Positions 43,450 to 53,142 of a stretch of DNA of 61,163 nt are shown in pieces; position 1 is the first letter of the stretch, and each line of letters begins with the position of its first letter. The notes beneath the pieces are model-generated. The model was not told the DNA's origin. It did no database searches and saw only the letters and a program-made list of their open reading frames with translations. The stretch spans positions 1-61,163 of the forward strand of contig JAPKDJ010000017.1 in assembly GCA_026421245.1 (NCBI GenBank), written 5' to 3'. Both the position numbers and the translations under genes were made by a program. The DNA is from Akkermansiaceae bacterium (GTDB taxonomy: Bacteria; Verrucomicrobiota; Verrucomicrobiia; Verrucomicrobiales; Akkermansiaceae).

Positions 43450-46400
43450 CTATACCCTTGTCGGCTCATCTTGCAACCATCCACCGCCGCCTGGAGTTTC
43501 GACGCGAATCCGATCTCCCGGCCCCACCTCAAGAGTTTCTATTCCTGTCAGTTCTTGCCAGCCTCCATCTTGCCAAAGCAGATTTCTCCCGGGAGCTCCA
43601 TTAGGCCACGGTTGCTTGCTTCGTCTCTGGGTAAGAAGTGAAACCGTAACGGTTTCGAGAAACTCAATTTCCCGAACCAATCCATCTCCGCCCTTCCAGA
43701 TTCCTTCTCCCCCGGAACCATGTCGAATCCCAAACTCCCGAACCCGGACAGGGAACCTTTCTTCCAAAATCTCCACATCGGTAATAGCGGTGTTGCTCAT
43801 GTGGACATGACAACCACTGCGCCCATTCCATCCAGGACCGGCACCGGCACCTCCGCCCATCGTCTCATAGAAGCCAAAACGATCGTTACCAAAGAGTAAA
43901 TTATTCATCGTCCCCTGCCCGTTCGCCTGCAGTCCCAATGCCACGAGAAGAACATCGACCACCCGCTGGCTCGTCTCAACATTTCCGCCCACTACCGCCG
44001 GACAGGTTTGCGGGTCACTCGTGAGCGGTGGATTCAAAATCCCCTCATCAGTAAGGATCTCCACGTCATCTAAAAGCCCTTCGTTAAGTGGAAGGTCGGT
44101 ATTCACCCAAAGGCGCAGAGCATAAAGCACCGCGCTCCGAACAATTGCAGGGGTCGCATTCAAATTCCCCGGATGAACCGGGGCCGACCCCCTAAAATCA
44201 ACGACCAGCTTCTCCCTCCTTGAAATTTTCACCTGAATCACCGCCCCATCATCCAATACATCCGAAGCCGAACAGTCACTCAAACCATCAAGAGCACTCT
44301 TTAAGAAGGAAGCAGAACGTTGATAGAGTGATCTCATATGACGTTCCACAACCGCCGCGGTTGACCGGCCAACCAGGGATTTAACCGCATCGACGCCAAA
44401 TCGGTTGGCGCTCACTTGCGCTTTCAAATCAGCGACATTGTCGAGAGGTGAACGAGATTCCTCAAAAAAACCTTCCCCAATCTCTTCAAATTTTGTCGGA
44501 GGGATCACGATCCCCTCCTCAGCGAGGCATCGGGCATCGGGAGGCATTGATCCCGGAGTCTTTCCACCGATCTCGGCATGGTGGGCCCGATTTGCAACAA
44601 ACGCCACCAACTCTCCGTCAGAAAACACCGGGCTAATGACGGTGACATCAGGCAGGTGCGACCCGCCAAATGCCGGATGATTCACCACCACGGTATCTCC
44701 TTCATGCCACTGCTGCTTCTCAGATACCTTCCGCACACACAAACCCAGTGCTCCCAAATGAACGGGAATATGTGGAGCATTGACCACGAGACGTCCGCTC
44801 CCATCGAGTAACGCACAGGAAAAATCGAGCCGCTCCTTGATGTTTGTCGAAAGAGCCGTTCGTCGAAGCAACTCTCCCATCGCCTCCACAATCCCTTCAA
44901 AACGCCGACGGAAAAGTTCAGCTTCCACGACTCTCGGAGCCACCAAGCCATCCTGATCTCCTCCCTCCCAATCGAGTTTCACCGATCCCCTTGATCCATG
45001 GTGAATCCGCCAGCCTTTCTCGAGAAGCAAAGTGGAGAAGCCATCCTGCTCTATCCGATCTTCCTCCACAAATTCCCCTCTTTTAAAAGTCTCCTCCTTC
45101 AGATTCTCCGAACGCCCTACCAATTCCACCCTCAAGGTCACCCATTCAATTTCCCGATCCTCGGGACGGGCATCACCATACAGATGACGATATCGCTTTT
45201 CAAAAGCATTCCTCAATTCCAATTCATTGGCCTCTCCATCGGTCTCGATTTCCAAACACGAATCCTGCCCTTGCAAACGCAGCTCAAAGAGGCAGCGATG
45301 AATCGCACGCCCTCCAGCGAGTTCGTGAATCAAAGCGGACACCGAATCATCGAGTGGCTTCAAAACCTGACGAACCCTCAATTCGCGATCTCCCGCCTGA
45401 TGAAGTCCCCACGCGCTGAGCAGTCCGGCATCCTCCGGGATGAGAACTGTTTTCATTCCCAACTCTCTCGCCAAGGCACACGCATGTTGCGGACCCGCCC
45501 CGCCAAAGGCCACCAGGGCATGCTCGCGACAGTCATATCCTTCCCGTGTCGAGACCTGCCGAAGCGCCTCTGCCATATGCTCGATGGCAATCTTTCTCAA
45601 GCCACCTAGAAGTTCATCTCGATCAACCAAACCACCAATCTCCAAAATAAGATCGCCCAGCCGGGATTCGGCAGCATTGCGATCCAACGGAATATCAGCG
45701 CGACTTTCATCCATCAGCCCCAAAAGAAGATTCACATCAGTCACAGTCAGCGGGCCACCACATCCATAACAAGCCGGACCTGGCTGACTCCCGGCACTCT
45801 CGGGCCCCACTTCAAGTCCACCGTTTCTCCACTGACAAATGGAACCTCCACCTGCGGCCACCGTTTCAATTTTCACGGCCGGAGAGAGAACTTTCACCGG
45901 CCCCACTTCCTGTTCGTAGCGATAGCCCGGCTCACCGGAAATCCGTGCGACATCTGTGCTCGTTCCTCCCATATCGAAGGTCAAAATCGGGGATAAACTC
46001 GCAGCCCTTGCGAGAGCAGCCGCACCCGCGATTCCGCCGGCCGGCCCGCTTAAAAGACTATCGATCGGTCGGAAATCCGCGGCCGTTTTAAGCTGACCCG
46101 CACTCGTCATGAGGGCCAAAGGCATCCCGGGCAAAGACGCCTGGAGGCCCGAAACAAAGTGCCCCATGACAGGAGTGAGATAAGCGTTTGCAACAGCTGT
46201 CTCCATCCTGGGCCAAAGACGAATGACCGGTGCCACTTCACTGGAAACACTGATATCTTCGGCGCCTTTTGAGCGCAGAATCTCGGCCACTCGTTTCTCA
46301 TGAGTTGGAACGCAGTCTGCATTGACCAAAGCGATCGCAATGGCATCACCGGGAACTTCCCCCTCAAGAACTGATTCATCCAGAGGTTCAAGCTCTGTGC

Positions 46401-46971
46401 CATCCCGATCAAATCGCCCGGAAATGCCAACAACCTTTCGGGTCACCGGAACTGCAATTTGCGGGGAAAGTTCAAAAAGATCAGGTCTCCTCTGGTCTCT
46501 GACCTCCAATAATGACTCAAATCCTGCCGTAGTATAAAGATCAACCGGAGCTCCCTTTCCTTCTAACAAGGCATTTGTCCCCCGAGTGGTCGCCACCCTC
46601 AATTCACAACAAGGAAATAGCTCTCCCGGGGCGGTTCCGGTCAAAATCCTCGCCGCAACGACCGGAGCATCTTCATCGGTGGTAAGTTCAATCACTTGTC
46701 CCGGATAAAAATCCCCCATGATCTTCAAACGACCCTGATTGGGAATGGAGTCCTCGATCACTGCCTGGCCAATCCGAAATCCCTCCAGCCCTTTCACGTG
46801 CGTGGAGAGGGGACGATCGCAAACAAGCCACCCGTCCTCAACCGATCGAATCGAGGTTCGAAGCACTCCCGAGGAAAGAACCTTGCAACGGATCTGACCG
46901 GCAGTCGGAGTCAAAGCCCAGCCGTCGGTAAACGTTCCCCCGACATCAATACGGATCTTCCAGTCTGCCAT
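43450..46971 (-). CDS. 5-oxoprolinase / hydantoinase A-B fusion
   Basis: The 1173-residue protein joins a hydantoinase A-type ATPase half (residues of about 1-640, opening [14 protein letters not shown] with the phosphate-binding motif, and later [15 protein letters not shown]) to a hydantoinase B half (about 665-1173, with [18 protein letters not shown] and [19 protein letters not shown]). The full-length A-B fusion is the plan of ATP-dependent 5-oxoprolinase, which opens 5-oxoproline to glutamate. Related hydantoinases and acetophenone carboxylases share the fold, so the exact substrate is inferred. ATG at 46971 matches the family start. A glutaredoxin follows in the same operon. Confidence 0.88.
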   Translation of the reverse strand: MADWKIRIDVGGTFTDGWALTPTAGQIRCKVLSSGVLRTSIRSVEDGWLVCDRPLSTHVKGLEGFRIGQAVIEDSIPNQGRLKIMGDFYPGQVIELTTDEDAPVVAARILTGTAPGELFPCCELRVATTRGTNALLEGKGAPVDLYTTAGFESLLEVRDQRRPDLFELSPQIAVPVTRKVVGISGRFDRDGTELEPLDESVLEGEVPGDAIAIALVNADCVPTHEKRVAEILRSKGAEDISVSSEVAPVIRLWPRMETAVANAYLTPVMGHFVSGLQASLPGMPLALMTSAGQLKTAADFRPIDSLLSGPAGGIAGAAALARAASLSPILTFDMGGTSTDVARISGEPGYRYEQEVGPVKVLSPAVKIETVAAGGGSICQWRNGGLEVGPESAGSQPGPACYGCGGPLTVTDVNLLLGLMDESRADIPLDRNAAESRLGDLILEIGGLVDRDELLGGLRKIAIEHMAEALRQVSTREGYDCREHALVAFGGAGPQHACALARELGMKTVLIPEDAGLLSAWGLHQAGDRELRVRQVLKPLDDSVSALIHELAGGRAIHRCLFELRLQGQDSCLEIETDGEANELELRNAFEKRYRHLYGDARPEDREIEWVTLRVELVGRSENLKEETFKRGEFVEEDRIEQDGFSTLLLEKGWRIHHGSRGSVKLDWEGGDQDGLVAPRVVEAELFRRRFEGIVEAMGELLRRTALSTNIKERLDFSCALLDGSGRLVVNAPHIPVHLGALGLCVRKVSEKQQWHEGDTVVVNHPAFGGSHLPDVTVISPVFSDGELVAFVANRAHHAEIGGKTPGSMPPDARCLAEEGIVIPPTKFEEIGEGFFEESRSPLDNVADLKAQVSANRFGVDAVKSLVGRSTAAVVERHMRSLYQRSASFLKSALDGLSDCSASDVLDDGAVIQVKISRREKLVVDFRGSAPVHPGNLNATPAIVRSAVLYALRLWVNTDLPLNEGLLDDVEILTDEGILNPPLTSDPQTCPAVVGGNVETSQRVVDVLLVALGLQANGQGTMNNLLFGNDRFGFYETMGGGAGAGPGWNGRSGCHVHMSNTAITDVEILEERFPVRVREFGIRHGSGGEGIWKGGDGLVREIEFLETVTVSLLTQRRSKQPWPNGAPGRNLLWQDGGWQELTGIETLEVGPGDRIRVETPGGGGWLQDEPTRV

Positions 46972-47041
46972 CTTGGTTGGAGTATGATCCGATACCCTCG
47001 ATCCGGGCAAGTCGGAGCTCGTCAGAAGGCTTGTTCTTCCA

Positions 47042-47179
47042 ATGGCATCGAAACCTCCGGAGGCTGTATTAATCTTTGCAGGAGGATTGCTAACAATGCT
47101 GTCAACCGTGCCCCATCGTCAGATCAAGGCGGACAAGTATCCTTTTGAAGGGATTCATAAGGTTCGTGGACAACGCTGA
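47042..47179 (+). CDS. Possible 45-residue small protein
   Basis: An ATG at 47042 opens a 45-codon frame (MASKPPEAVLIFAGGLLTML, then a basic tail). It has one weakly hydrophobic stretch, and an inner ATG at 47096 follows a GGAGG. It lies alone in the 257-base gap between the 5-oxoprolinase and def genes, on the opposite strand. No homology can be recognised; it may be chance. Confidence 0.2.
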   Translation: MASKPPEAVLIFAGGLLTMLSTVPHRQIKADKYPFEGIHKVRGQR

Positions 47180-47228
47180 GATGGGAAAATCTCGCTCCAC
47201 TTTTAGAAATAAGGTTGCCGGAGGTGCC

Positions 47229-47771
47229 CTAAAAACTAAGCCGTTTCAATTTTCGTCGAATCGAGACCTTCGCGGCGGTAGATAGCCGATCGACAAAAAG
47301 AATCCCATTCAGGTGATCGGCCTCATGCTGAATGGCGCGGGAAAGCAAGCCATCGGCTTCAACCACGATCTTACGACCATCGAGTAATTCAAGAGTCGCT
47401 TTGACTTCGCTCGATCGCCGAACTTCCGCATTGATCCCGTCAATGCTCAGGCAACCTTCAGTCGCCGACTCCTTGGTTGGTCCTAATTCAAGGACTGGAT
47501 TGATAAAAACAAGCGGCATCCAATCATCAAGTGAGACCTCTTTCCCATCCACCTTCATGTAAGTGAGGCACTCGGGATCATGCGAGACATCAACCACCGC
47601 CATCTGAATATCCCGCTCAACCTGCGGAGCGGCCAACCCCACCCCTTGGGCATTCACCATGGTCTCGATAAGATCTTCGCCCAATTTCTCCAATTCCTCG
47701 GTCACTTCCGTGACCTTCCGGCACTTCTTTCGCAGAATGGGATTTCCATATTGGGTGATATCCAGAATCAT
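47229..47771 (-). CDS. def: Peptide deformylase
   Basis: Def removes the formyl group from new polypeptides, using a bound metal. The 180-residue protein has all three motifs: GVGLAAPQ (43-50), EGCLS (Cys107) and QHEADHLNG (His149, Glu150, His153). Length and spacing match the family. It overlaps the upstream exbD by 4 bases, making it the last gene of a tonB-exbB-exbD-def operon. That company is unusual for def, which is more often with fmt. Confidence 0.95.
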   Translation of the reverse strand: MILDITQYGNPILRKKCRKVTEVTEELEKLGEDLIETMVNAQGVGLAAPQVERDIQMAVVDVSHDPECLTYMKVDGKEVSLDDWMPLVFINPVLELGPTKESATEGCLSIDGINAEVRRSSEVKATLELLDGRKIVVEADGLLSRAIQHEADHLNGILFVDRLSTAAKVSIRRKLKRLSF

Positions 47772-48217
47772 GGGGAAGAGAGTTCGCCTCCGGACTGCGG
47801 CTTTTCCACGAGATAGTAAATATCTTTTTCGGAATATCCCGCATCAAGGGCAGCACTATGTGAATACAGAATCGCTGCGAACGGACAGCCGCGATCGACA
47901 CGGAGGGCCAGTTTCAGACCGGGCCGAGTTTCAAGATTGGCAATCAAATGCTCTTTGAGGAGTCCCTCGGTCACTTTCAGCCCGTCAAGTTCGGCACTCC
48001 CATCCTTTCCAAGCGACAATACAGAGCGCGTCACATCGGTGGACTTGACCTCGAGCGAGTGTGCCGAAGGCAGATTCACCTGAATCTCCGGACGGGGCGT
48101 TTTCTCAGTGAGGTCATTCATCGTCACGATGAAAAAGAAAAGCAAGGTCACCAAGATATCAATCAGGGGAACGACTGATACCGAAACTGGTTTTCGAATG
48201 GGACGGTGGAATTCCAC
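47768..48217 (-). CDS. exbD: ExbD/TolR-type protein of the TonB operon
   Basis: The 149-residue protein has a short N-terminal tail, one membrane helix with the functional Asp (VPLIDILVTLLFFFIVTM), and a periplasmic domain (RVDRGCPFAAILYSHSAALDAG). It should work with the ExbB-like protein 12 bases upstream and the TonB-like protein before it. It overlaps def by 4 bases. Confidence 0.9.
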   Translation of the reverse strand: MEFHRPIRKPVSVSVVPLIDILVTLLFFFIVTMNDLTEKTPRPEIQVNLPSAHSLEVKSTDVTRSVLSLGKDGSAELDGLKVTEGLLKEHLIANLETRPGLKLALRVDRGCPFAAILYSHSAALDAGYSEKDIYYLVEKPQSGGELSSP

Positions 48218-48229
48218 GGAGAGCTGGGC

Positions 48230-48871
48230 TTATTTATCGCGGAAGAAAACGTGTTGATGGCAGGCTGAAACAACCCGCCCCAAAAGAACTTCCAGTCGCG
48301 CGGAAAGGAGCTCGATTTTACGGCTAAAAATACTCTGTGCGATCACAGCAGGAACCGTAATCGCAATTCCAACGATCGTCGTACTCAAAGCCGTCGCAAT
48401 CCCGGTCCGGATGTTTTCCTTGTCATCAAAGTCCGAAAATGCCGTCACCAATCCACTCGCTGTTCCGAGCAAACCAAGAAGAGGCGAAATCGTGATAACG
48501 ACCTCAAGCGCCGACATTCCCGCATTCATACGGACAATCTCTTCCCGTGCTGACGACTGCACCGCTTCCTGAACCTCACCCTGGGTGCGTCCCGCGTTAC
48601 GGAGTGCCACCGAACAGAGACGGGAAAGCGAATTCTCCTCAAGGGCAAACTCAGTTTGCAAGTTCCCAATCGTTCCGGCTTCAAGATGATCTTCGAATCG
48701 CTCAACCTCGGAACCAAGACGATCGGGGAGAATTTTCGATCGCATCAAGCCAATCGACTTCATGAAAATCACAGTCAGAGCCACGATCGAACAGAGTCCA
48801 AGAAGCAGCATAAAGAAGCCGCCTTGGCGAAAAAAGTTCAAGGTAGTTTCGAAAGCCTCGGAAAAGTTCAT
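48230..48871 (-). CDS. exbB: ExbB/TolQ/MotA-type proton channel of the TonB operon
   Basis: The 213-residue protein has three membrane helices, with the conserved blocks ITISPLLGLLGTASGLV and STTIVGIAITVPAVIAQS. It forms the proton-driven ring with ExbD, powering the TonB-like protein encoded 9 bases upstream. It lacks the cleavable N-terminal segment seen in the other ExbB of this window (35647-36435). Confidence 0.9.
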   Translation of the reverse strand: MNFSEAFETTLNFFRQGGFFMLLLGLCSIVALTVIFMKSIGLMRSKILPDRLGSEVERFEDHLEAGTIGNLQTEFALEENSLSRLCSVALRNAGRTQGEVQEAVQSSAREEIVRMNAGMSALEVVITISPLLGLLGTASGLVTAFSDFDDKENIRTGIATALSTTIVGIAITVPAVIAQSIFSRKIELLSARLEVLLGRVVSACHQHVFFRDK

Positions 48872-48880
48872 GAAGAGGTT

Positions 48881-50044
48881 CTAGTAGTTGAAAGTCACGA
48901 TTAACTCAAGCACGTCCCCATCCAGATCGTTGATAACTGCCTTCGGCATTGGGGGGATTTGCACTCCATTGAGCGCTCTGAGGATCATCCCCCACTGGGT
49001 TCCCGAGGCCCCCACCATCGCGACACGCTTTTGGCGCGAAACTTTCCCCTTCTGGTCAATAGTGAAATAAAGCGTGACGTTCCCCGGTGCTAGGAGCGAC
49101 CGATTCCGGATATTTTCCATCTGCCACTCGATCTCGAGTTTCTTTAGAAGATTCGCCTGATAACGCCCGGCCGGGGTGTCCGCCACATTGAGTGACCCTT
49201 CACCGTCGGCGCTTAAAACCCCCGCAACCCGAGTTTTTCGAGTCTTGGGAGTGAAGCCACCATCCTGATTCGAAGCCTCTTGCTGATTTTTTGCCGGTTT
49301 TTCAGGCATCGTCTCTTCGATCTTTTCCGATGGCTTCTTAAGATCTTCCTTCTTCTCGTCACCAATAGCCTCCTCCAAAATAGCAAGCGCAGCGTCGATC
49401 GAAACCAATGGGTCCTTTTTGGGTTTTGGGAGGTCCTCTTCCATCTCCGGGAGTGGCTCTTCAAAGGATTCGGGTTGTGGATCTGTCGCCGCCAGCGCCT
49501 CCTCGTTCACTTCAGCCTCTCCCTTTCCCGTGTCCATAGCTTCTTCCAACCCTTCCTTGGGCCCTGCTCTCTCTCCGTCAGAAAAATCAGAATTGAAAGT
49601 CTTCACATCATTCTTCTCCATTTCTCCGGCAAGCGCCGTCATCTTTTCATCTCCTACAACGGCGCCCTCATCGCTCGTGGCTATTGTATTTCGTTCCCCG
49701 ATGAGATCGGTCTCATCCGGGGTTTCAGAGGAAGTCTGTTTCTCACTGGTTCGAACAAAGGCCGGCTGGTCGGGTATCACAGGCTCGGGCTCCGCAATTT
49801 TTTCTTCCTCGAGAGAAAGTGGCTGAGCCACCACTGCGGTCGGATCTCCGGTCTCCTCCTCATAGACTATCTGCATCTTGATGGGCCGATCTTTCTTTTT
49901 TGGCTCCGGATCTTCCTCGATGACTCGAGCCGCAATTAGGTCGAACACCAAAAGCATGACAAAGACAAAAAACAGCCCCGCGTGCGCCCATACTGCAATC
50001 AGCAGGGCTACAACAAAGTCACGTCGGGACGTCGAGTGAGTCAT
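48881..50044 (-). CDS. TonB-like energy transducer with an acidic linker
   Basis: The 387-residue protein has one N-terminal membrane helix (VVALLIAVWAHAGLFFVFVML), then a long disordered region of about 250 residues very rich in Glu, Asp, Pro and Lys, and a C-terminal domain of about 90 residues with the TonB-like pattern LKKLEIEWQMENIRN, VTLYFTIDQKGKVS and LELIVTFNY. Classical TonB linkers are Pro-Lys-rich and basic on balance; this one is strongly acidic. It should link the ExbB-ExbD motor to an outer-membrane receptor, whose gene is not in view. TolA-like use is an alternative. Confidence 0.8.
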   Translation of the reverse strand: MTHSTSRRDFVVALLIAVWAHAGLFFVFVMLLVFDLIAARVIEEDPEPKKKDRPIKMQIVYEEETGDPTAVVAQPLSLEEEKIAEPEPVIPDQPAFVRTSEKQTSSETPDETDLIGERNTIATSDEGAVVGDEKMTALAGEMEKNDVKTFNSDFSDGERAGPKEGLEEAMDTGKGEAEVNEEALAATDPQPESFEEPLPEMEEDLPKPKKDPLVSIDAALAILEEAIGDEKKEDLKKPSEKIEETMPEKPAKNQQEASNQDGGFTPKTRKTRVAGVLSADGEGSLNVADTPAGRYQANLLKKLEIEWQMENIRNRSLLAPGNVTLYFTIDQKGKVSRQKRVAMVGASGTQWGMILRALNGVQIPPMPKAVINDLDGDVLELIVTFNY

Positions 50045-50089
50045 CGGGGTGAAAGCAGTCTCGCCGTGAAAACGAGAAAAGACAACTCC

Positions 50090-50746
50090 TTAGGGGACTC
50101 TTGCCAGCCAGCCCTTCGAAGCATACTTGACCGCCATTTGAGTCCAAATCATAGTTTCGTTCGGCTCATGTGATTCGCAAGTCTCACTCAGAAAACTACC
50201 CAGCCCATCGAGAGCCCCTTCGGTTGCCACCACGCTCCCCTGATGTAAAATCCCCCAGCGGGTGCGCCGTTGTCCCGCCCCGGCCAACTTGGTGCCATCA
50301 TCGCCAAGCAGATCCCATGCAACCGGTCTTTCGAAGCAAGCCGCCGAATCGTTTTGCGAATCCTCCTGGGTCAATTGGCATCCAATCCCCCCTTCTCCCA
50401 AACAACGGGAAATCTCTCGGTGAATCGCACCGTAACTCTCGTTGCCCCGCCTTGACGCCAACTCCTCACTTCGCGGAATAGCAAGCGTGTAGGTCAAATC
50501 TTCCCGGTGATCGACGATCCCTCCACCAGTCCAGCGTCGGACAAGTTGAGGCACTTTCCCAAAGAGCTCCTTAGCATCAACAAGGCTCTGAAAATACCCC
50601 AAACTCACCCAGTCTCCGTCCCACGAGTATATCCGTAAAAACGGAACCTCTCCCACAGATTGCATTAACCATTCATCAACCGCCATATTCTCGGCCCCCG
50701 AACGTGGAGTCTCATCAAGCCAGACATGAAGATCCTGAAAAAGCAT
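50090..50746 (-). CDS. Lipoate-protein ligase A family protein
   Basis: The 218-residue protein has the biotin/lipoate ligase fold: LRIYSWDGDWVSLGYFQS near the start, the ligand motif VRRWTGGGIVDHREDLTY, and GTKLAGAGQRRTRWGILHQG. Such proteins attach lipoate or octanoate to 2-oxo-acid dehydrogenases. Whether it is a ligase or an octanoyltransferase cannot be told by eye. The ATG at 50746 is chosen because a strong Shine-Dalgarno sequence (GGAGGGGG) precedes it; an earlier ATG at 50782 lacks one. The TonB-like gene follows 45 bases later on the same strand. Confidence 0.87.
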   Translation of the reverse strand: MLFQDLHVWLDETPRSGAENMAVDEWLMQSVGEVPFLRIYSWDGDWVSLGYFQSLVDAKELFGKVPQLVRRWTGGGIVDHREDLTYTLAIPRSEELASRRGNESYGAIHREISRCLGEGGIGCQLTQEDSQNDSAACFERPVAWDLLGDDGTKLAGAGQRRTRWGILHQGSVVATEGALDGLGSFLSETCESHEPNETMIWTQMAVKYASKGWLARVP

Positions 50747-50894
50747 GCCCCCTCCTCTGCCTACATAATCAAAACTGAGCAAGAGAAATTAAAATTTCGG
50801 GGAGTCAATGGAGATTTCATCTTCGAAGGCGATGACTCACTATTACTCGAAGCTATCGTTTCCACAGTCTCAGCCCCATGAATCGCTCCCCCAC

Positions 50895-51740
50895 CTACGT
50901 CTTAAAGTCCCGCGATTGGAAGACCATCCACCCGATCGTAAACAGGGTGATATTGAGCCCCATCAATATTGAATAGCTCTCGGTGATTCGTGCCCAAGGA
51001 ATTTGCTCCTGCAGGACATAGACCCAGTTCGCCATCCGATAGGTGATAAAGACATCCTTGTAATCAGCCAAAAAAGGAATGTTCTGCAGTACAAAGTCGA
51101 TGAAGAAAACGCTCAGAGCCATCACCGAAGCTGCCGCTGGCTTGATTTTGAGACAGGAGAAGAAGAAACCCAGCGACGAAACCACACACATGCTTAAACC
51201 CATAAAGCACGCTCCCATAAAGAGCCTCCAAAATGCCTCATCACGATTCGGATAAATCGCGAGAATCTGCATGTCCGGGTTCCAGATAAAAAGCCCACCT
51301 TCCGCTCCCATTGCCAAAAGCGCCATGCTGTAACCGGTAATTCCAACAAAAATGACAAAGGTCACCGTGTAGATAATCACCGCGCAGTACTTCAGGATAA
51401 GAATACGCAGTCTTGAAACGGGACGGGATAGCACCATTCGCATATTTCCGTCCTCCGTCTCCTTCGCCACAATGTCTCCTGAGACGAGGGCGAAATAAAT
51501 CGACCCAAGTAAAAACATACTGAAACCCATGATCCAGTATGTCGCCGTCAGAGATGAAGAGAGGAGTTCAACCGGCACAAAATTTCGTTTTGCAAGCGCT
51601 TCGAATTGATCCCGCCCCACGTGAACCCAAAGGGTCAGGAGAAGGGCCTCAAACACGAGGAAGACCACATAACCAATATAGGTTCTTTTACGGGCAAAAA
51701 GCTTCCGGAGCTCGCCTCTCAGTTGGTGCAAAAACATCAT
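50895..51740 (-). CDS. ABC-2 type transporter permease
   Basis: The 281-residue protein has about six membrane helices in the ABC-2 exporter pattern. A basic N-terminal stretch (LRKLFARKRTYIGYVVFLVF) leads into the first helix, and the conserved EDGNMRMVLSRPVSRLRIL loop is visible. It pairs with the ATPase encoded just upstream, whose stop overlaps its start by 4 bases. Substrates of this class range from drugs to lipids; nothing here narrows it. Confidence 0.88.
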   Translation of the reverse strand: MMFLHQLRGELRKLFARKRTYIGYVVFLVFEALLLTLWVHVGRDQFEALAKRNFVPVELLSSSLTATYWIMGFSMFLLGSIYFALVSGDIVAKETEDGNMRMVLSRPVSRLRILILKYCAVIIYTVTFVIFVGITGYSMALLAMGAEGGLFIWNPDMQILAIYPNRDEAFWRLFMGACFMGLSMCVVSSLGFFFSCLKIKPAAASVMALSVFFIDFVLQNIPFLADYKDVFITYRMANWVYVLQEQIPWARITESYSILMGLNITLFTIGWMVFQSRDFKT

Positions 51741-52627
51741 GCCTCACTCAGTCTGCTGTATTCCAAATAAACATCTTCAAGCGACCGCCGTACCGGAGTC
51801 ACTTCGCTCACTTCCGCCCCGGCATTCACAAGCGAAGACACCACCTCGCAAATCCTTGTTTCCTTCGGAAAGACCCATCGCCCGCCCGGCATCTTCTCTC
51901 CTCCAAATCGTTCCACGACATGTGCCAGGGTCTCGGGCGGCGTTGCTCCCAATCGCATACCCGGCCGATCATCTCGAAGATCATGCACCGCACCTTCATA
52001 AACCAACTCCCCCTCCCTTATGATGGAAACCCGATCACACATCTGCTCAACTTCGGAAAGAAGGTGTGAGTTAAAAAGCACCGTCATCCCTCTTTCTTCA
52101 CGCAATCCCAAGACAAAATCCCTAAACCACTTGATCCCTTCCGGATCCAGCCCATCGGTCGGCTCATCGAGCAGAAGAATCTCGGGCTCCGGAAGCAAAG
52201 CCTGGGCCAATGCCAACCTCTGCCGCATCCCATGACTATAGGTCCCCACTTTGGAATGAATCCGCTTCGACAAACCGACTCGCTCAACGATTTCCTTTGC
52301 GATCTTGGCATCAAAAGGACCGCTCAACCCGACCAGCACCCGGAGGTTCTCCCATCCACTCATATAGTCGTAGAAGGCAGGTGACTCAAAAATCGCACCA
52401 ACTTTTCGCAGAGCCTTGCGAGGATTTTTTTGAACCGAAACCCCATCAATCATCACCTCACCGCTTCCCGCTGCCACCATGCTTAAAATAATCCCCAGCG
52501 TCGTGCTCTTCCCAGCGCCATTGTGCCCTAAAAGCCCGTAGATCTCGCCACGTTCAACCTCGAAAGAGACGCCTTTCAAGGCCTCATTGCCTCCAAATTT
52601 CTTTGTCAAATTTCGAACGCTGAGCAT
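51737..52627 (-). CDS. ABC transporter ATP-binding protein
   Basis: The 296-residue ATPase shows Walker A GHNGAGKS, the signature YSHGMRQRLALAQAL and Walker B ILLLDEPTDGLD, with a C-terminal extension typical of ABC-2 exporter ATPases (about residues 225-296). It works with the permease encoded downstream. ATG at 52627 is preferred to a GTG one codon earlier; it overlaps the stop of the prepilin-like gene, so the set is probably one transcript. Confidence 0.93.
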   Translation of the reverse strand: MLSVRNLTKKFGGNEALKGVSFEVERGEIYGLLGHNGAGKSTTLGIILSMVAAGSGEVMIDGVSVQKNPRKALRKVGAIFESPAFYDYMSGWENLRVLVGLSGPFDAKIAKEIVERVGLSKRIHSKVGTYSHGMRQRLALAQALLPEPEILLLDEPTDGLDPEGIKWFRDFVLGLREERGMTVLFNSHLLSEVEQMCDRVSIIREGELVYEGAVHDLRDDRPGMRLGATPPETLAHVVERFGGEKMPGGRWVFPKETRICEVVSSLVNAGAEVSEVTPVRRSLEDVYLEYSRLSEA

Positions 52628-53142
52628 CACTCGGTATCCACATCGAAGTTCACATCCCTGCCCGCAGACATATCCATAAATAAAAAATTCGTCCCGTCCT
52701 CATCTCCATGGAACGCCTCCTTGTCATGAATCAAGGGGATCTGAGATTCCGTTGAATCCGATCCGAACATGATTACTGTGCTCTTGCGTCTCCTACTGGC
52801 ATGATCATTCCAAAAGTAACTCGACCCCGTCTTGTCAAAATGTTCATGGTCCGCCGGACATTCGAAGTCCTCCGACCCGCCGACATAGGGTAACAAAATT
52901 TCCTCGAGCACGTTCTTGCCGCCCACATGCGACTTGCGACCCATCTTGATATCGGGAAAGAAATTCCCGTTGTCACCCAGATACCCTTCAAGCCCCGCTC
53001 CCAATCCACGCAGTTGGTTAAGACACGACGCCTGTTGAGCCTTTCCACGTATTCCATTCACAATGGGAAAGGAAATCCCCGCTAGGGTAATCACGATCCC
53101 CGCCGTCACCAACAACTCCGTCATGGCAAACCCCCTCCTCAT
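52627..53142 (-). CDS. Prepilin-like protein with a type IV N-terminal signal
   Basis: The 171-residue protein begins RRG/FAMTELLVTAG: a prepilin cleavage site followed by a hydrophobic helix (IVITLAGISFPIVNGI) and the fifth-residue Glu. The rest resembles the pseudopilin-like proteins that are numerous in Planctomycetota, Lentisphaerota and Verrucomicrobiota (CLNQLRGLGAGLEGYL, then FECPADHEH, and FHGDEDGTNFLFMD, a loose form of the H-X9-DG tail). Role unknown. It is followed at once by an ABC exporter and preceded by a small membrane-anchored protein, an unusual company. Confidence 0.85.
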   Translation of the reverse strand: MRRGFAMTELLVTAGIVITLAGISFPIVNGIRGKAQQASCLNQLRGLGAGLEGYLGDNGNFFPDIKMGRKSHVGGKNVLEEILLPYVGGSEDFECPADHEHFDKTGSSYFWNDHASRRRKSTVIMFGSDSTESQIPLIHDKEAFHGDEDGTNFLFMDMSAGRDVNFDVDTE

